NCBI GenBank assembly: GCA_039918235.1
Contig: JBDSHZ010000130.1
Location: 1 to 26,242 of the forward strand
DNA from: Pseudopedobacter sp039918235
GTDB taxonomy: Bacteria > Bacteroidota > Bacteroidia > Sphingobacteriales > Sphingobacteriaceae
DNA: 26,242 nucleotides
Reading direction: 5' to 3'
The notes under the pieces were generated by a model, which was not told where the DNA came from, made no database searches, and was given only the letters and a program-made list of their open reading frames with translations. This document shows, piece after piece, positions 7,397-16,983 of the stretch (positions are counted from its first letter, which is position 1; each line of letters begins with the position of its first letter). Made by a program: the position numbers and the translations under genes.

Positions 7397-9643
7397 ATGA
7401 AGAAGTATTTATTTGTGTTCATGATCACTTTTTTCACGGTTCATCTACAAGCACAAAAATTAATCATTGAAGGACAGATCTTAGACATCAACAGTAAAAA
7501 AGGTATCCCTTACGCAAGTATTTATTTCAGCAACAGTAGCTTAGGAACAATCAGTAATTTAAACGGTAAATTCAGATTGGAATTTCAGCTTCAACATATA
7601 AGAGATAGCATAACTGTTTCCTACTTAGGTTATAAAACACAAAAAATTAGCATTTCAACTATTAAAAGCCCTATTATCGTTTCTTTAGAAGAAAATAACA
7701 CCCTTTTAAATGAAGTTGTTCTAAAAAGTTATACCGCAGGATATATCATTAAAAAAGCAATTAAAAACATTCCCGATAACTACTTCACAAAACCCTATAA
7801 ATCTAAAGGATTTTACAGAGTTACTTCTCAAAAAGATAATAGCTATATTCATTTATCAGAAGCAGTTTTTGATCTTTATCAGTCAAAAATTAACCAACCT
7901 AACCAACAGTTCAAACTGGAGAAAATGAGAGCCACAAAAGATGAAAAAGCATCCGAAGGAATTGATTTGGGTTTAAAACCTAAGGGGATTTTTGAATTTG
8001 ATTTAGTGAACTATATTGATGGTTTTGACCTTTTAAACAAGAAGGGATTGAAGCTTCATGATTTTAAGCTGATGGGTTCAGAGCTGGTGAATGGTGAAGA
8101 AGCTTTCAAAATCAGCTTTGATCAAATAGGGCATAACAAAGCTGGCTATAAAGGCTATGTACTGATTGACCAAAACACTTTTGCTTTTTTATATTTCAAC
8201 TTTGGGTTAAGTCCGAAAGGTGAATCGAATTTTAAATTCGGAGATGTTGCTCAGCGCACCTTAATGAAGATTATAGGAATTGACATTACCATGCAGAAAA
8301 ATGAATTTCAAATCCAATATAAAAAATTGGGTAATAAATATTATTTGAATTATGTAGGCAACAACGCTACGCTCACTTTTAAGAGTGAAAGAAATCATTA
8401 TAATTTCAAGGCTGACACCCGTGTAGATTATTTAGTAACAAAAATTGATACTGAAGCTATCATTCCATTTGCAAACGATGAAACTTTAGGTCAGGCAAAA
8501 CTGGTAGAGGAGCAATATACAGCCTATGACCCTAAATTTTGGAAAGGCGAGAACATTATGCTCCCCACAGCTGATTATCAGGAGATAGCAAGCAAATTGG
8601 AAGCAAATAATAAGGCCAATGACTTTAAACTGGAACTTGAAACAAAGCTGCATCAGCTCCCGAAAGAAAAATCCCTAAGGATAGACAGCATCCTAACTTT
8701 TTACAACAAAAAGAATTTATTTAATGGCAATGCTTTAATCGCATATAACGGCGAACCTATATTTCAGAAAAGCTATAATAGCAGCCTTACCAACAATAAA
8801 GAATATTCCCAATTCAGAATCGGATCGCTAAGCAAAACTTTTACAGCAATGCTCATCGCACAACTGGAAGCTGAAGGTAAATTGAATTATAATGACTCAA
8901 TTCATCAATTCTTACCCGCCTATCCAAATGGACAGGTGACCATTGCACAGCTTTTAAGCCACCAGTCTGGCATTCCAAATTATCTTGCTAATGAAACCTA
9001 TGTGAGCAAGATACTGACTCATGAATATACCATTGAAGAGTTAGTGAGTCAGTTCTGTAGTGATTCTTTGACTTTTAAACCCGGCAGTAAATTTCAGTAT
9101 TCCAACTCTAATTTTGTGATATTGAGTTTAATTGCTGAGCAGATCAAAGGAAAAGCATTTAAAGAACTGCTAAGTACATACATTTTTAGACCTTTAGGCA
9201 TGAGTGACACTTATTTCGGAGAGACTAAAGACAGCAGCAATCTGGTAACGGCCTATTATTATGGAAAACCTGAGCCCCATTATCCTGTACAAAATGCGGG
9301 AGGATCAGGGGGGATCACCTCTACAACAATTGATTTATGGAAGTGGAGTAAGGCATTGGAAACAGGCCAATTATTGAGTCTTGAGAAAATAGAACAGCTG
9401 TATCAACCGCAAGCGGCCTATACAGATTGGGATGCTTATTATGGCTATGGTTGGATGATAGACCGATATATGTTTTCCACGTCTAAAAAACATTCGATAC
9501 ATTACCATCCAGGAACAGATTTTGGGTTCTATTCCATGTTTGTAAAACAACCCGACGCCGGAATCACCATTATCCTACTTAACAATACTGGCGAATTCCC
9601 TAGGTTTGAGATCTCTGAACTGATTTTAAAGGAGTTGAACTAA
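7397..9643 (+). CDS. Exported CarboxypepD_reg-like / class C beta-lactamase-fold serine hydrolase
   Basis: Protein of 748 residues with a signal peptide (MKKYLFVFMITFFTVHLQAQ). Residues 21-95 form a CarboxypepD_reg-like beta-sandwich (IEGQILDINSKKGIPYASI ... GKFRL ... YLGYKTQK). Residues about 100-390 resemble the envelope region that often follows this domain in Bacteroidetes (IIKKAIKNIPDNY, KGFYR). The C-terminal part from about 425 is a serine beta-lactamase/penicillin-binding fold. It has SxxK as SLSK (477-480, nucleophile S477), Y-x-N as YSN (568-570) and a third motif HPG (704-706) in place of KTG, which is common in esterase-like members. It is probably a periplasmic or outer-membrane peptidase or esterase; the substrate is unknown. 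The gene stands alone. No exact -7 box was found, and the ATG is supported by the signal peptide. Confidence 0.88.
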   Translation: MKKYLFVFMITFFTVHLQAQKLIIEGQILDINSKKGIPYASIYFSNSSLGTISNLNGKFRLEFQLQHIRDSITVSYLGYKTQKISISTIKSPIIVSLEENNTLLNEVVLKSYTAGYIIKKAIKNIPDNYFTKPYKSKGFYRVTSQKDNSYIHLSEAVFDLYQSKINQPNQQFKLEKMRATKDEKASEGIDLGLKPKGIFEFDLVNYIDGFDLLNKKGLKLHDFKLMGSELVNGEEAFKISFDQIGHNKAGYKGYVLIDQNTFAFLYFNFGLSPKGESNFKFGDVAQRTLMKIIGIDITMQKNEFQIQYKKLGNKYYLNYVGNNATLTFKSERNHYNFKADTRVDYLVTKIDTEAIIPFANDETLGQAKLVEEQYTAYDPKFWKGENIMLPTADYQEIASKLEANNKANDFKLELETKLHQLPKEKSLRIDSILTFYNKKNLFNGNALIAYNGEPIFQKSYNSSLTNNKEYSQFRIGSLSKTFTAMLIAQLEAEGKLNYNDSIHQFLPAYPNGQVTIAQLLSHQSGIPNYLANETYVSKILTHEYTIEELVSQFCSDSLTFKPGSKFQYSNSNFVILSLIAEQIKGKAFKELLSTYIFRPLGMSDTYFGETKDSSNLVTAYYYGKPEPHYPVQNAGGSGGITSTTIDLWKWSKALETGQLLSLEKIEQLYQPQAAYTDWDAYYGYGWMIDRYMFSTSKKHSIHYHPGTDFGFYSMFVKQPDAGITIILLNNTGEFPRFEISELILKELN

Positions 9644-9793
9644 ATTTTACATAAGCCATCTTTAGTCCTTTATAACATAAGTTCCCAACCGTACTCTGGT
9701 TTGACTCGGAATCCTTGCCATGGGTAGTTTTAACAGTTGTCTTAAATCATTATCTTTATTAATACAATAGGAAAACTAATCTCATCAATAAAT

Positions 9794-10141
9794 ATGAAAA
9801 ACTTAATCCTCACCCTGCTAATAGGCGTAACTTTTCAAAGTTTTAGTCAAACAAAGGCCAGCTATGCGAAGGCTCTCGATAAAATAAAACAGATTGTTGC
9901 AAGCGACTCGGTGGTGAACGATAAAAAAAGCAAATCCATGATTTTATATGGAAATGTGGTATTTGAAACCAGCAAGTTGAAGCTGAAATCTGATCGTGTA
10001 TTTTTTGACCAAAAAACCAATAAAATCATTGCTTTTGGCTGTCAATCCTTTTCGTTTACTGATACGGTGGTTACTGTCAATAATTTTAAGCATAAAATCT
10101 TGACCTATACTATTGGAGATGACACTGTATATTTAGAATAG
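9794..10141 (+). CDS. Small exported protein with a likely OstA/LptA-like domain
   Basis: Protein of 115 residues with a signal peptide (MKNLILTLLIGVTFQSFSQ). The mature part reads SMILYGNVVFETSKLKLKSDRVFFDQKTNKIIAFG, which follows the repeat style of the OstA/LptA beta-jellyroll: a G-N-V strand, then L-K-L-K-x-D-x-V-x-x-D, then I-x-A-x-G. That fold carries lipopolysaccharide across the periplasm in LptA. Here only about one short module is present, much less than full-length LptA, and no other lpt genes are nearby. A role in envelope lipid handling is therefore an inference. The TATCTTTA at 9751-9758 is a one-mismatch -7 box. Confidence 0.68.
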   Translation: MKNLILTLLIGVTFQSFSQTKASYAKALDKIKQIVASDSVVNDKKSKSMILYGNVVFETSKLKLKSDRVFFDQKTNKIIAFGCQSFSFTDTVVTVNNFKHKILTYTIGDDTVYLE

Positions 10142-10368
10142 GTTGGGCAATTAACTCAACTACTCGGAGTTTTAAACAAGAAAGTTTCACCTTAGTGTCT
10201 TACCTACACATTGTATCAATATAATTACAAAAATTGCTACCAAACATAATCTAGTGTAAATCAGCATTAGAATGTCCTTAATTAAGATTTATTATTGTTT
10301 TCACTCCTTCTTAAATCAGCCCTTAGTTTAAATGAGATTTTGCTGACTTTTAAAATTCCGTCATCACT

Positions 10369-10376
10369 TACTTTTG
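10369..10376 (+). promoter_or_regulatory. -7 promoter box of the RND efflux operon
   Basis: TACTTTTG matches TAnnTTTG exactly, 37 bases before the TTG start of the TetR gene. No -33 box is evident at the normal distance. It is the only strong promoter seen before the four-gene operon. Confidence 0.62.
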
Positions 10377-10394
10377 TTAACAAAATTGTTAAAC
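10372..10394. promoter_or_regulatory. Candidate TetR operator (overlapping palindromes)
   Basis: TTTTGTTAACAAAA (10372-10385) is a perfect 14-base palindrome. A second inverted repeat overlaps it: TTAACAA (10377-10383) and TTGTTAA (10386-10392). Together they give three copies of the half-site TTGTTAA across the -7 box and transcription start. This is where a self-regulating TetR repressor would bind. The AT-rich composition lowers certainty. Confidence 0.5.
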
Positions 10395-10413
10395 ATTAAA
10401 GTCAATACTCGGT

Positions 10414-10986
10414 TTGAATAAAGAAGAGCATATAAAAGCAACGGCAAAGGAGATTTTCTTTTTTAAAGGAGAGCTTCATGCCACCACGCAGGAAATTGCT
10501 GACGCGGCGGAAGTAAACCGTTCTTTGATCAATTACTACTTCAGATCAAGGGATAATTTGTTTGAAATTGTGTACAACGAAGCAGTGGAAACCATGGTGA
10601 GTCAGTTGGATAATGTAATTTATTCTGAACAGCCTTTTATGGATAAACTGGAATTATTGATTGAGGTGTACACGCAAGAAATTTTGAAATATCCTTACAA
10701 AGAATCTTTCCTGATCACAGAAATATGCAGTAAAAACTTCCTGCTAAAGGAAAAAAAGAAAAGTCATTCGTTGATTGCTTTTGTAGAAGACGTAAAAAAG
10801 GAAATGGAAAAAGGGACCATCAAGAAAACAGATCCTGTTCATTTTGTAATCAATCTTTTTTCGCTAATGGCATATCCAATTGTGATGGCGCCACTTTATC
10901 GCAAGCTTTTTAATTTGAGCAAAGAAAAATATCAGGATTTACTGAGCGAAAGAAAAACACTGATTTTTAAATTATTAACAGAATAA
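10414..10986 (+). CDS. TetR/AcrR-family transcriptional regulator
   Basis: Protein of 190 residues. The N-terminal helix-turn-helix spans about 8-50, with TTQEIADAAEVNRSLINYYFRSRDNLF typical of TetR repressors. The C-terminal region from about 55 is the helical ligand-binding and dimer domain. The start is TTG: the frame has a stop (TAA 10390-10392) upstream and no ATG before the HTH, so no other common start would keep the domain whole. It is the first gene of an operon with an RND adaptor, pump and outer-membrane channel, so it very likely represses this pump and responds to a pumped compound. The palindrome at the promoter fits autoregulation. The ligand cannot be predicted. Confidence 0.9.
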   Translation: MNKEEHIKATAKEIFFFKGELHATTQEIADAAEVNRSLINYYFRSRDNLFEIVYNEAVETMVSQLDNVIYSEQPFMDKLELLIEVYTQEILKYPYKESFLITEICSKNFLLKEKKKSHSLIAFVEDVKKEMEKGTIKKTDPVHFVINLFSLMAYPIVMAPLYRKLFNLSKEKYQDLLSERKTLIFKLLTE

Positions 10987-11039
10987 ACAAAAGGAGTACA
11001 ACAATTTTATTACGAATACAAAGAATAAGCAAACATAAT

Positions 11040-12200
11040 ATGAAAACAAAATCATCCCTAATTTTACTAGCCGGCTTAAGTATACTATTAAGTTATTGTG
11101 GCTCAGGCGGTAAAGATAAAGCGGCACAATCTGCCGAACCACAGCCCTACCCAGTAGTACAAATAGAACCGCAAACTACCTCTCTGGAAACTACTTATCC
11201 TGCCATGTTAGAAGGGCAGCAGAATGTAGACATCAGACCTAAAGTAGATGGCTTTATAGAAAGAATTTATGTGGATGAAGGTGCCACTGTTAAAAAAGGA
11301 CAAATTTTGTTTTCAATCAATGCGCCTCAATATGCACAAGAAGTACGTACGGCAACTGCTGCAATAAAAAGTGCAGAGGCAGAAGTTAGCGCTGCGCAGT
11401 TACAGTATGACAAAACAAAACCTTTGGTGGAAAAAGACATCATCAGCAAATTTGATTTAGAAAATGCCAACTTAATGCTGACTGCCAAAAAAGGCAATTT
11501 AGCACAAGCAAGAGCAGCCTTGGCAAATGCCAGAACAAACTTGAGCTACACTACCGTAACCAGTCCGGTGAGTGGCGTAATTGGAAGCATTCCTTATAAA
11601 GTAGGTGCTTTGGTGAGTAGCAGCAGCCCAATGCCATTGACTACCGTTTCAAACATTGACAAAGTTTATGCTTACTTCTCTTTAAATGAGAAACAATTAT
11701 TAACCATTGCCAGAGATTATAAAGGAGCATCCTTAGAAGCTAAAATCAAGCAGATTCCAGAAGTTTCTTTGGTATTGGCTGATGGAAGTGTTTATCCTGT
11801 AAAAGGAAAAATTGAAACCGTTAGCGGACAAATTGATTCGCAAACCGGTTCTTCAAGTTTAAGAGCAACGTTTAGCAATGCCCAAGGTTTATTAAGATCT
11901 GGCGCAAGTGCTACCATTGTAATTCCGCAACATTTGGAAAATGCCTTATTGATTCCTCAAAAATCTACTTCAGATATCCAAGGAAAAAAGTTTGTTTATC
12001 TTTTATCTGATAGCAATACCGTAACCAATACCAATGTAGAGGTGATGGAAATTACCAAAGGCAATTTTTATGTGGTGACCGGCGGACTAAAAGCAGGAGA
12101 TAAAATTGTAGTAGAAGGTTTTGCATCCTTAAAAGATGGCCTCAAAATCAAGCCAAATGTTCAATCGGCAGATTCGGTATTTGTATCCTTAAAAAAATAA
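11040..12200 (+). CDS. RND efflux periplasmic adaptor (membrane fusion lipoprotein)
   Basis: Protein of 386 residues of the AcrA/MexA type. The N-terminus MKTKSSLILLAGLSILLSYC ends in a cysteine at 20, followed by GSGGKDK, indicating a lipoprotein. The Tyr at -1 is unusual for a lipobox. The first half-lipoyl motif is VDIRPKVDGFIERIYVDEGA (about 62-81). An Ala-rich alpha-hairpin (about 100-165) follows, then the second half-lipoyl (TVTSPVSGVIGSIPYKVGAL), a beta-barrel and a membrane-proximal domain. It bridges the inner-membrane pump and the outer-membrane channel. It starts 53 bases after the TetR gene with no terminator between. A 10-base palindrome, GACCTAGGTC (12201-12210), directly follows the stop; its meaning is unknown. 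Confidence 0.94.
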   Translation: MKTKSSLILLAGLSILLSYCGSGGKDKAAQSAEPQPYPVVQIEPQTTSLETTYPAMLEGQQNVDIRPKVDGFIERIYVDEGATVKKGQILFSINAPQYAQEVRTATAAIKSAEAEVSAAQLQYDKTKPLVEKDIISKFDLENANLMLTAKKGNLAQARAALANARTNLSYTTVTSPVSGVIGSIPYKVGALVSSSSPMPLTTVSNIDKVYAYFSLNEKQLLTIARDYKGASLEAKIKQIPEVSLVLADGSVYPVKGKIETVSGQIDSQTGSSSLRATFSNAQGLLRSGASATIVIPQHLENALLIPQKSTSDIQGKKFVYLLSDSNTVTNTNVEVMEITKGNFYVVTGGLKAGDKIVVEGFASLKDGLKIKPNVQSADSVFVSLKK

Positions 12201-12237
12201 GACCTAGGTCAAATATTCAACAACAGAAATTAGTTTT

Positions 12238-15200
12238 ATGTTAAAGAAATTTATAGAAAGGCCAGTCCTATCCACTGTTATCTCCATCATCATCGTGATT
12301 TTGGGATTATTGGGGATTTTTACTTTGCCGATATCGCAATACCCAGAAATTGCGCCTCCAACCGTTCAAGTGTCCGCATCTTACCAAGGTGCCAATGCCG
12401 ATGTGGTGATGAGCAGCGTGGTGGTTCCGCTGGAAGAACAGATCAATGGTGTGGAAGACATGTTGTACATGACTTCTTCTGCCGGAAACGATGGTAGTGC
12501 CAACATTACCATTTACTTTAAATTAGGGACCAACCCAGATTTAGCCGCAGTAAATGTACAGAACAGGGTAGCCAGGGCAACCCCATTATTGCCTGCAGAG
12601 GTCACCAAATCGGGTGTAATTACCGCTAAAAGACAAGCGAGTAACGTTTTGATTTTTGGTTTATACAGCGACGATCCTAAGTACGATAGTAAGTTTATCC
12701 AAAACTATGCAGAAATCAACATCATCCCTCAGATTAAAAGGGTAAACGGTGTGGGTGATGCAAGTGCGTTTGGGCAATCTACTTACACCATGCGTTTATG
12801 GTTGAAACCAGATGTAATGGCTGCTTACAGTTTAGTGCCTGCAGACATCAGTGCGGCTTTGGCCGATCAGAATATTGAAGCTGCACCAGGGCAACTCGGC
12901 GAAAGCGGCAACCAATCTTTCCAATACACTTTAAAATATACCGGGCGTTTAAAAGATGAAACCCAATTTGGGGATATCATTATTAAGGCAGACCAAAACG
13001 GACAGGTTCTAAAATTAAAAGACATTGCCCGTATTGAATTAGGCGCACAAGGTTATACCAGTACCGTGAAGTTGGATGGAAAAGAAGCTTTAGGTTTTGC
13101 CATCAACCAAACTGCTGGCTCCAATGCAAAAGATGTAATTGAAGGTTCTATAAAAGTATTGGATGATGCCGCTGTAAATTTCCCTAAAGGCATACATTAT
13201 ACTACTTTAATTAATGTGAACGACTTTTTAGATGCCTCTATCGAGAAGGTTTTACACACTTTATTGGAAGCATTTATTTTGGTTTTCATTGTGGTATTTA
13301 TTTTCCTTCAGGATTTTAAATCTACATTGATTCCGGCCATCTCTGTTCCAGTAGCGATTATCGGGACGTTTTTCTTCCTGAGTTTATTTGGATTTACTAT
13401 AAATTTATTGACCCTATTTGCACTCGTCTTGGCCATTGGTATTGTCGTGGATGATGCCATTGTGGTAGTGGAGGCAGTTCATGCCAAGTTAGATAGTGGT
13501 TATCGCTCTGCGAAAAAAGCAACCGTTGACGCCATGGGCGAAATCACAGGAGCCATTATTTCCATCACTTTGGTAATGGCAGCGGTGTTTATTCCGGTAA
13601 GTTTTATTGGCGGTTCCTCGGGGGTATTCTTCCGTCAGTTTGGGCTCACCTTGGCCATTGCCATCATTATATCTGCTGTTAACGCGTTAACATTGAGTCC
13701 GGCACTTTGTGCGATTTTGTTGAAACCTCATGATAAAGGTCATCCTGATGAGCAGAAAAGTTTTAAAGACCGGTTCTTTATCGCGTTCAACACTTCGTTT
13801 GATAAAATGACGCATACCTATAAAAGTTATGTGTACTATTTGTCCAGAAAAAAATGGATTGCTTTTGCCGGATTATTGGTATTTGTTGGCGCTTTAGTTT
13901 GGACCATGCAAACCACGCCAAAAGGTTTTGTACCTAATGAGGATTTGGGTACCATTATGTCGGATATATCCTTACCTGCTGGTACCTCAAAAGAGCGTAC
14001 AGAAGAAATATTGAATAAAATTGACGACATCGTTAGGGAAATTCCAGAGGTTAAAACCACTTTGAAGATTTCTGGTAGAGGGATGATCAGTGGCGTGGGC
14101 AGCTCTTACGGGATGGTAATTTCAAGGTTAAAACCTTGGGACGAAAGAGACCGTGATGTAAAAACCATTATTGGGGAACTGTTTGCCAAAACAGCAGGAA
14201 TGAAAGAAGCTAAAATCATTTTCTTTGCGCCTCCAACCATACAAGGTTTTGGTACCAGTGGCGGTTTTGAGTTTCAGCTACAGGATAAAACAGGTGGCAC
14301 CATTGAGAAATTTACGCAGGTGTCCAATCAATTTTTGGCGGCGTTAAATCAACGGCCAGAAATTCAGTATGCCTCTACTTCCTTTAACCCGAACTTTCCT
14401 CAATATGAGATTTCTACCAACGTAGCCAAGATTATGCAAGCCGGCCTATCTGTAAATCAAGTGATGGGTGTGATGCAGGGTTATTACGGTGGTGTTTATG
14501 CTTCTAACTTTAACAAATTTGGGAAGCAATACCGGGTGGTTTATCAGGCAGATCCTCAATACAGAGACAACTTGGAAAGCCTGAACAAAGTTTATGTGCG
14601 TACCGGAAGTGGTGCCATGGCGCCCATTACCGAGTTTGTGACCTTAAAGAAAGTTTACGGACCGCAATCCATATCCAGGTTTAACCTGTATACTTCCATT
14701 GCCATTACAGGCAGTCCAAATGAGGGCTTTAGTACCGGTGATGCATTAGACGCTGTAAAAGAAGAAGCGGCAAAATCACTTCCAACAGGATACGGGTACG
14801 AATTTTCCGGTTTATCAAGAGAAGAACAAGCCGCAGGAAGCCAGACCATTATTATTTTTGCGCTCTGTCTCATCTTTGTTTATTTCCTATTGGCCGCACA
14901 ATACGAAAGCTATTTATTGCCACTGGCTGTCATCTGTTCTTTACCGGTGGGTTTAGCTGGCGTATTTATCTTTGATAAAATCTTTGGGGTCGACAATAAC
15001 ATTTACACTCAAATTACCCTGATCATGCTGGTAGGACTGTTGGCCAAAAACGCCATCCTGATTGTAGAGTATGCAGTAGGGCGAAGGAGAAAAGGATTAA
15101 CCATTTTAAGAGCGGCATTAGATGGGGCAACAGCCCGTCTCCGTCCAATTTTAATGACTTCCTTAGCCTTTATATTCGGTTTATTGCCATTAATGCTTTC

Positions 15201-15435
15201 CTCAGGAGTAGGTGCAGCAGGGAATACTTCCATTGGTACAGGTGCCGTGGGCGGGATGCTTTTCGGTACCATTTTCGGGGTGTTTGTTATCCCGGTACTC
15301 TTTATTGTATTCCAAACTTTACAGGAAAAAGTAAGCAATAAATCTCCTTATGATGACAGCGTGATGGATAGCCACCAAACGGCCCTCAAATTCAGCAAAG
15401 AAGAAAATGAAGATCAAAATTTAGGACTGAACTAA
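12238..15435 (+). CDS. RND multidrug efflux pump, HAE1 family inner-membrane subunit
   Basis: Protein of 1065 residues, close to the length of AcrB. The N-terminus MLKKFIERPVLSTVISIIIVILG and LPISQYPEIAPP are family hallmarks. The proton-relay residues are present: D405 and D406 in GIVVDDAIVVVE (transmembrane helix 4) and K937 in LLAKNAILIVEY (helix 10). Large periplasmic loops follow helices 1 and 7. It exports hydrophobic or amphiphilic compounds from the periplasm or membrane, driven by protons. The last ~35 residues are a charged cytoplasmic tail (KEENEDQNLGLN). It sits 37 bases after the adaptor, and its TAA overlaps the ATG of the channel gene. The exact substrate range cannot be read from the sequence. 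Confidence 0.96.
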   Translation: MLKKFIERPVLSTVISIIIVILGLLGIFTLPISQYPEIAPPTVQVSASYQGANADVVMSSVVVPLEEQINGVEDMLYMTSSAGNDGSANITIYFKLGTNPDLAAVNVQNRVARATPLLPAEVTKSGVITAKRQASNVLIFGLYSDDPKYDSKFIQNYAEINIIPQIKRVNGVGDASAFGQSTYTMRLWLKPDVMAAYSLVPADISAALADQNIEAAPGQLGESGNQSFQYTLKYTGRLKDETQFGDIIIKADQNGQVLKLKDIARIELGAQGYTSTVKLDGKEALGFAINQTAGSNAKDVIEGSIKVLDDAAVNFPKGIHYTTLINVNDFLDASIEKVLHTLLEAFILVFIVVFIFLQDFKSTLIPAISVPVAIIGTFFFLSLFGFTINLLTLFALVLAIGIVVDDAIVVVEAVHAKLDSGYRSAKKATVDAMGEITGAIISITLVMAAVFIPVSFIGGSSGVFFRQFGLTLAIAIIISAVNALTLSPALCAILLKPHDKGHPDEQKSFKDRFFIAFNTSFDKMTHTYKSYVYYLSRKKWIAFAGLLVFVGALVWTMQTTPKGFVPNEDLGTIMSDISLPAGTSKERTEEILNKIDDIVREIPEVKTTLKISGRGMISGVGSSYGMVISRLKPWDERDRDVKTIIGELFAKTAGMKEAKIIFFAPPTIQGFGTSGGFEFQLQDKTGGTIEKFTQVSNQFLAALNQRPEIQYASTSFNPNFPQYEISTNVAKIMQAGLSVNQVMGVMQGYYGGVYASNFNKFGKQYRVVYQADPQYRDNLESLNKVYVRTGSGAMAPITEFVTLKKVYGPQSISRFNLYTSIAITGSPNEGFSTGDALDAVKEEAAKSLPTGYGYEFSGLSREEQAAGSQTIIIFALCLIFVYFLLAAQYESYLLPLAVICSLPVGLAGVFIFDKIFGVDNNIYTQITLIMLVGLLAKNAILIVEYAVGRRRKGLTILRAALDGATARLRPILMTSLAFIFGLLPLMLSSGVGAAGNTSIGTGAVGGMLFGTIFGVFVIPVLFIVFQTLQEKVSNKSPYDDSVMDSHQTALKFSKEENEDQNLGLN

Positions 15436-16847
15436 TGATTAAAAGATATATCACATACAGCTTAGCATTTAGCATTTTTATGCTGGGCTTGAGCGCCTGC
15501 AAGGTGACCAAAACCTATCAGACCCCACAATTTGCCGGTACAGATAGCTTATTTAGAGACGGAATTGGGGATACAGACACCACAAACATCGCCGCCCTAC
15601 CCTACCAAGCTATTTTTGCTGATCCAATTTTGCAAAACCTCATCAATGAGGGAATAAGCCAGAACTTGGATCTTAAAATTGCTTTGGAAAGAATGAGCAG
15701 TGCAGAAGCACAATTGCGGTTGAGCAAAGTAGCTTATTTACCCAGCTTAAACCTCGACTTATCCGTTGCCGACAATAAGCAGTCGCAGGCGGCTTTAAAC
15801 TTCCCTCCCGGAGTAAACATCAATACCCAAACGCAATTGTATAAAGCGCAGCTGAGCAGTGCTTGGGAAATAGACGTATGGGGGAAATTAGGCAGTGCCA
15901 AAAGAGCAGCTTTAGCCACTTACCTGCAAACTGATGCAGCCAAGAGAGCCGTTCAAACGCAACTGATCAGTACCATTGCCACTAACTATTACCTGTTATT
16001 GGCACTGGACAAGCAATTGAACATTACCGAACAGACTTTGCAGAATAGGATTAAAGCGGTAGAAACTGTAAAGGCTTTAAAAGAAGCAGCAATTTTAACT
16101 GGCGCTGCAGTGGTACAAAGTGAAGCCAACCGTTATGCAGCGGAGGTGACCATTCCCGATCTGAAAAGAAGCATCCGCGAGACGGAGAATGCCCTAAATA
16201 TTTTAGTTGCCAAACCCGGTGGGGTAATTTTGCGTGGGGCATTAGACCAACAAACCGTTTATAGCGATTTGCACACGGGTATCCCCTCTCAACTGCTAAA
16301 AAACAGACCCGATGTACAAGCTTCGGAGTATGCTTTTAAAGTAGCTTTCGAAAACACCAATTTGGCTAAAACTTACTTTTATCCTTCGCTAACGCTTACG
16401 GCAAATGGCGGATTATCTTCGCTTACGCTAAAAAACTTTTTCGACAATTCCATTTTCTACAGTGTGGTGGGCGGTTTAACACAACCTATCTTTAACAAAG
16501 GATTAAATAAATACCGCTTAGCAACCGCAAAGGCCGCACAACAGGAAGCTTATTATGGTTTAGAAAAAACGTTGCTCACCGCAGGAACGGAGGTATCCAA
16601 TTTCCTGTATGCTTACCAAACTGCAGCAGAAAAAGAAACCTTAAGGACAAAGCAGATTGACGCCTTAATTAAATCAGTGGATTATACCAACGAACTGTTA
16701 AGGTACAGCTCGGCCACCAACTATACGGATGTGCTGACTTCTGAACAGGCCTTATTAACGGCACAACTGAACGGCGTGAACGATAGGTTACAAAAATTAC
16801 AAGCAGTAGTGAATTTGTACAGAGCCCTCGGTGGCGGCTGGCAATAA
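15435..16847 (+). CDS. RND outer-membrane channel lipoprotein, NodT/TolC family
   Basis: Protein of 470 residues. The signal peptide ends in the lipobox LSAC (C22). Two outer-membrane efflux-protein repeats follow, each rich in long helices with AL.. and Q patterns (LNLDLKIALERMSSAEAQLRL; LLKNRPDVQASEYAFKVAFE). LKNRPDV and the final LYRALGGGW are strong signatures of NodT-type channels. Three copies would form the outer-membrane exit duct for the pump. The start codon overlaps the pump stop (TAATG), indicating translational coupling. A terminator lies about 25 bases downstream and closes the operon. Confidence 0.95.
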   Translation: MIKRYITYSLAFSIFMLGLSACKVTKTYQTPQFAGTDSLFRDGIGDTDTTNIAALPYQAIFADPILQNLINEGISQNLDLKIALERMSSAEAQLRLSKVAYLPSLNLDLSVADNKQSQAALNFPPGVNINTQTQLYKAQLSSAWEIDVWGKLGSAKRAALATYLQTDAAKRAVQTQLISTIATNYYLLLALDKQLNITEQTLQNRIKAVETVKALKEAAILTGAAVVQSEANRYAAEVTIPDLKRSIRETENALNILVAKPGGVILRGALDQQTVYSDLHTGIPSQLLKNRPDVQASEYAFKVAFENTNLAKTYFYPSLTLTANGGLSSLTLKNFFDNSIFYSVVGGLTQPIFNKGLNKYRLATAKAAQQEAYYGLEKTLLTAGTEVSNFLYAYQTAAEKETLRTKQIDALIKSVDYTNELLRYSSATNYTDVLTSEQALLTAQLNGVNDRLQKLQAVVNLYRALGGGWQ

Positions 16848-16873
16848 GAATTATAATTTTAAATTTTTGGTTG

Positions 16874-16903
16874 AGCCTGTTCCTATTGGGAGCAGGCTTT
16901 TTT
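16874..16903 (+). terminator. Terminator of the RND operon
   Basis: A 10-bp stem, AGCCTGTTCC, loop TATTG, GGAGCAGGCT (one G-T wobble), is followed by six T. It lies 26 bases past the channel gene stop and before the convergent gene. Confidence 0.9.
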
Positions 16904-16983
16904 ATGAATTCAACACCACTCCATCATCCATTTAAATAATTTAAGAAAATTGTGATTACTCTGGCGCAAACGTTATCCTTAAA

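Noticed and set aside
12201..12210. GACCTAGGTC palindrome as a regulator site
   Set aside because: A single 10-base palindrome inside the operon, with no promoter box or second copy seen nearby.
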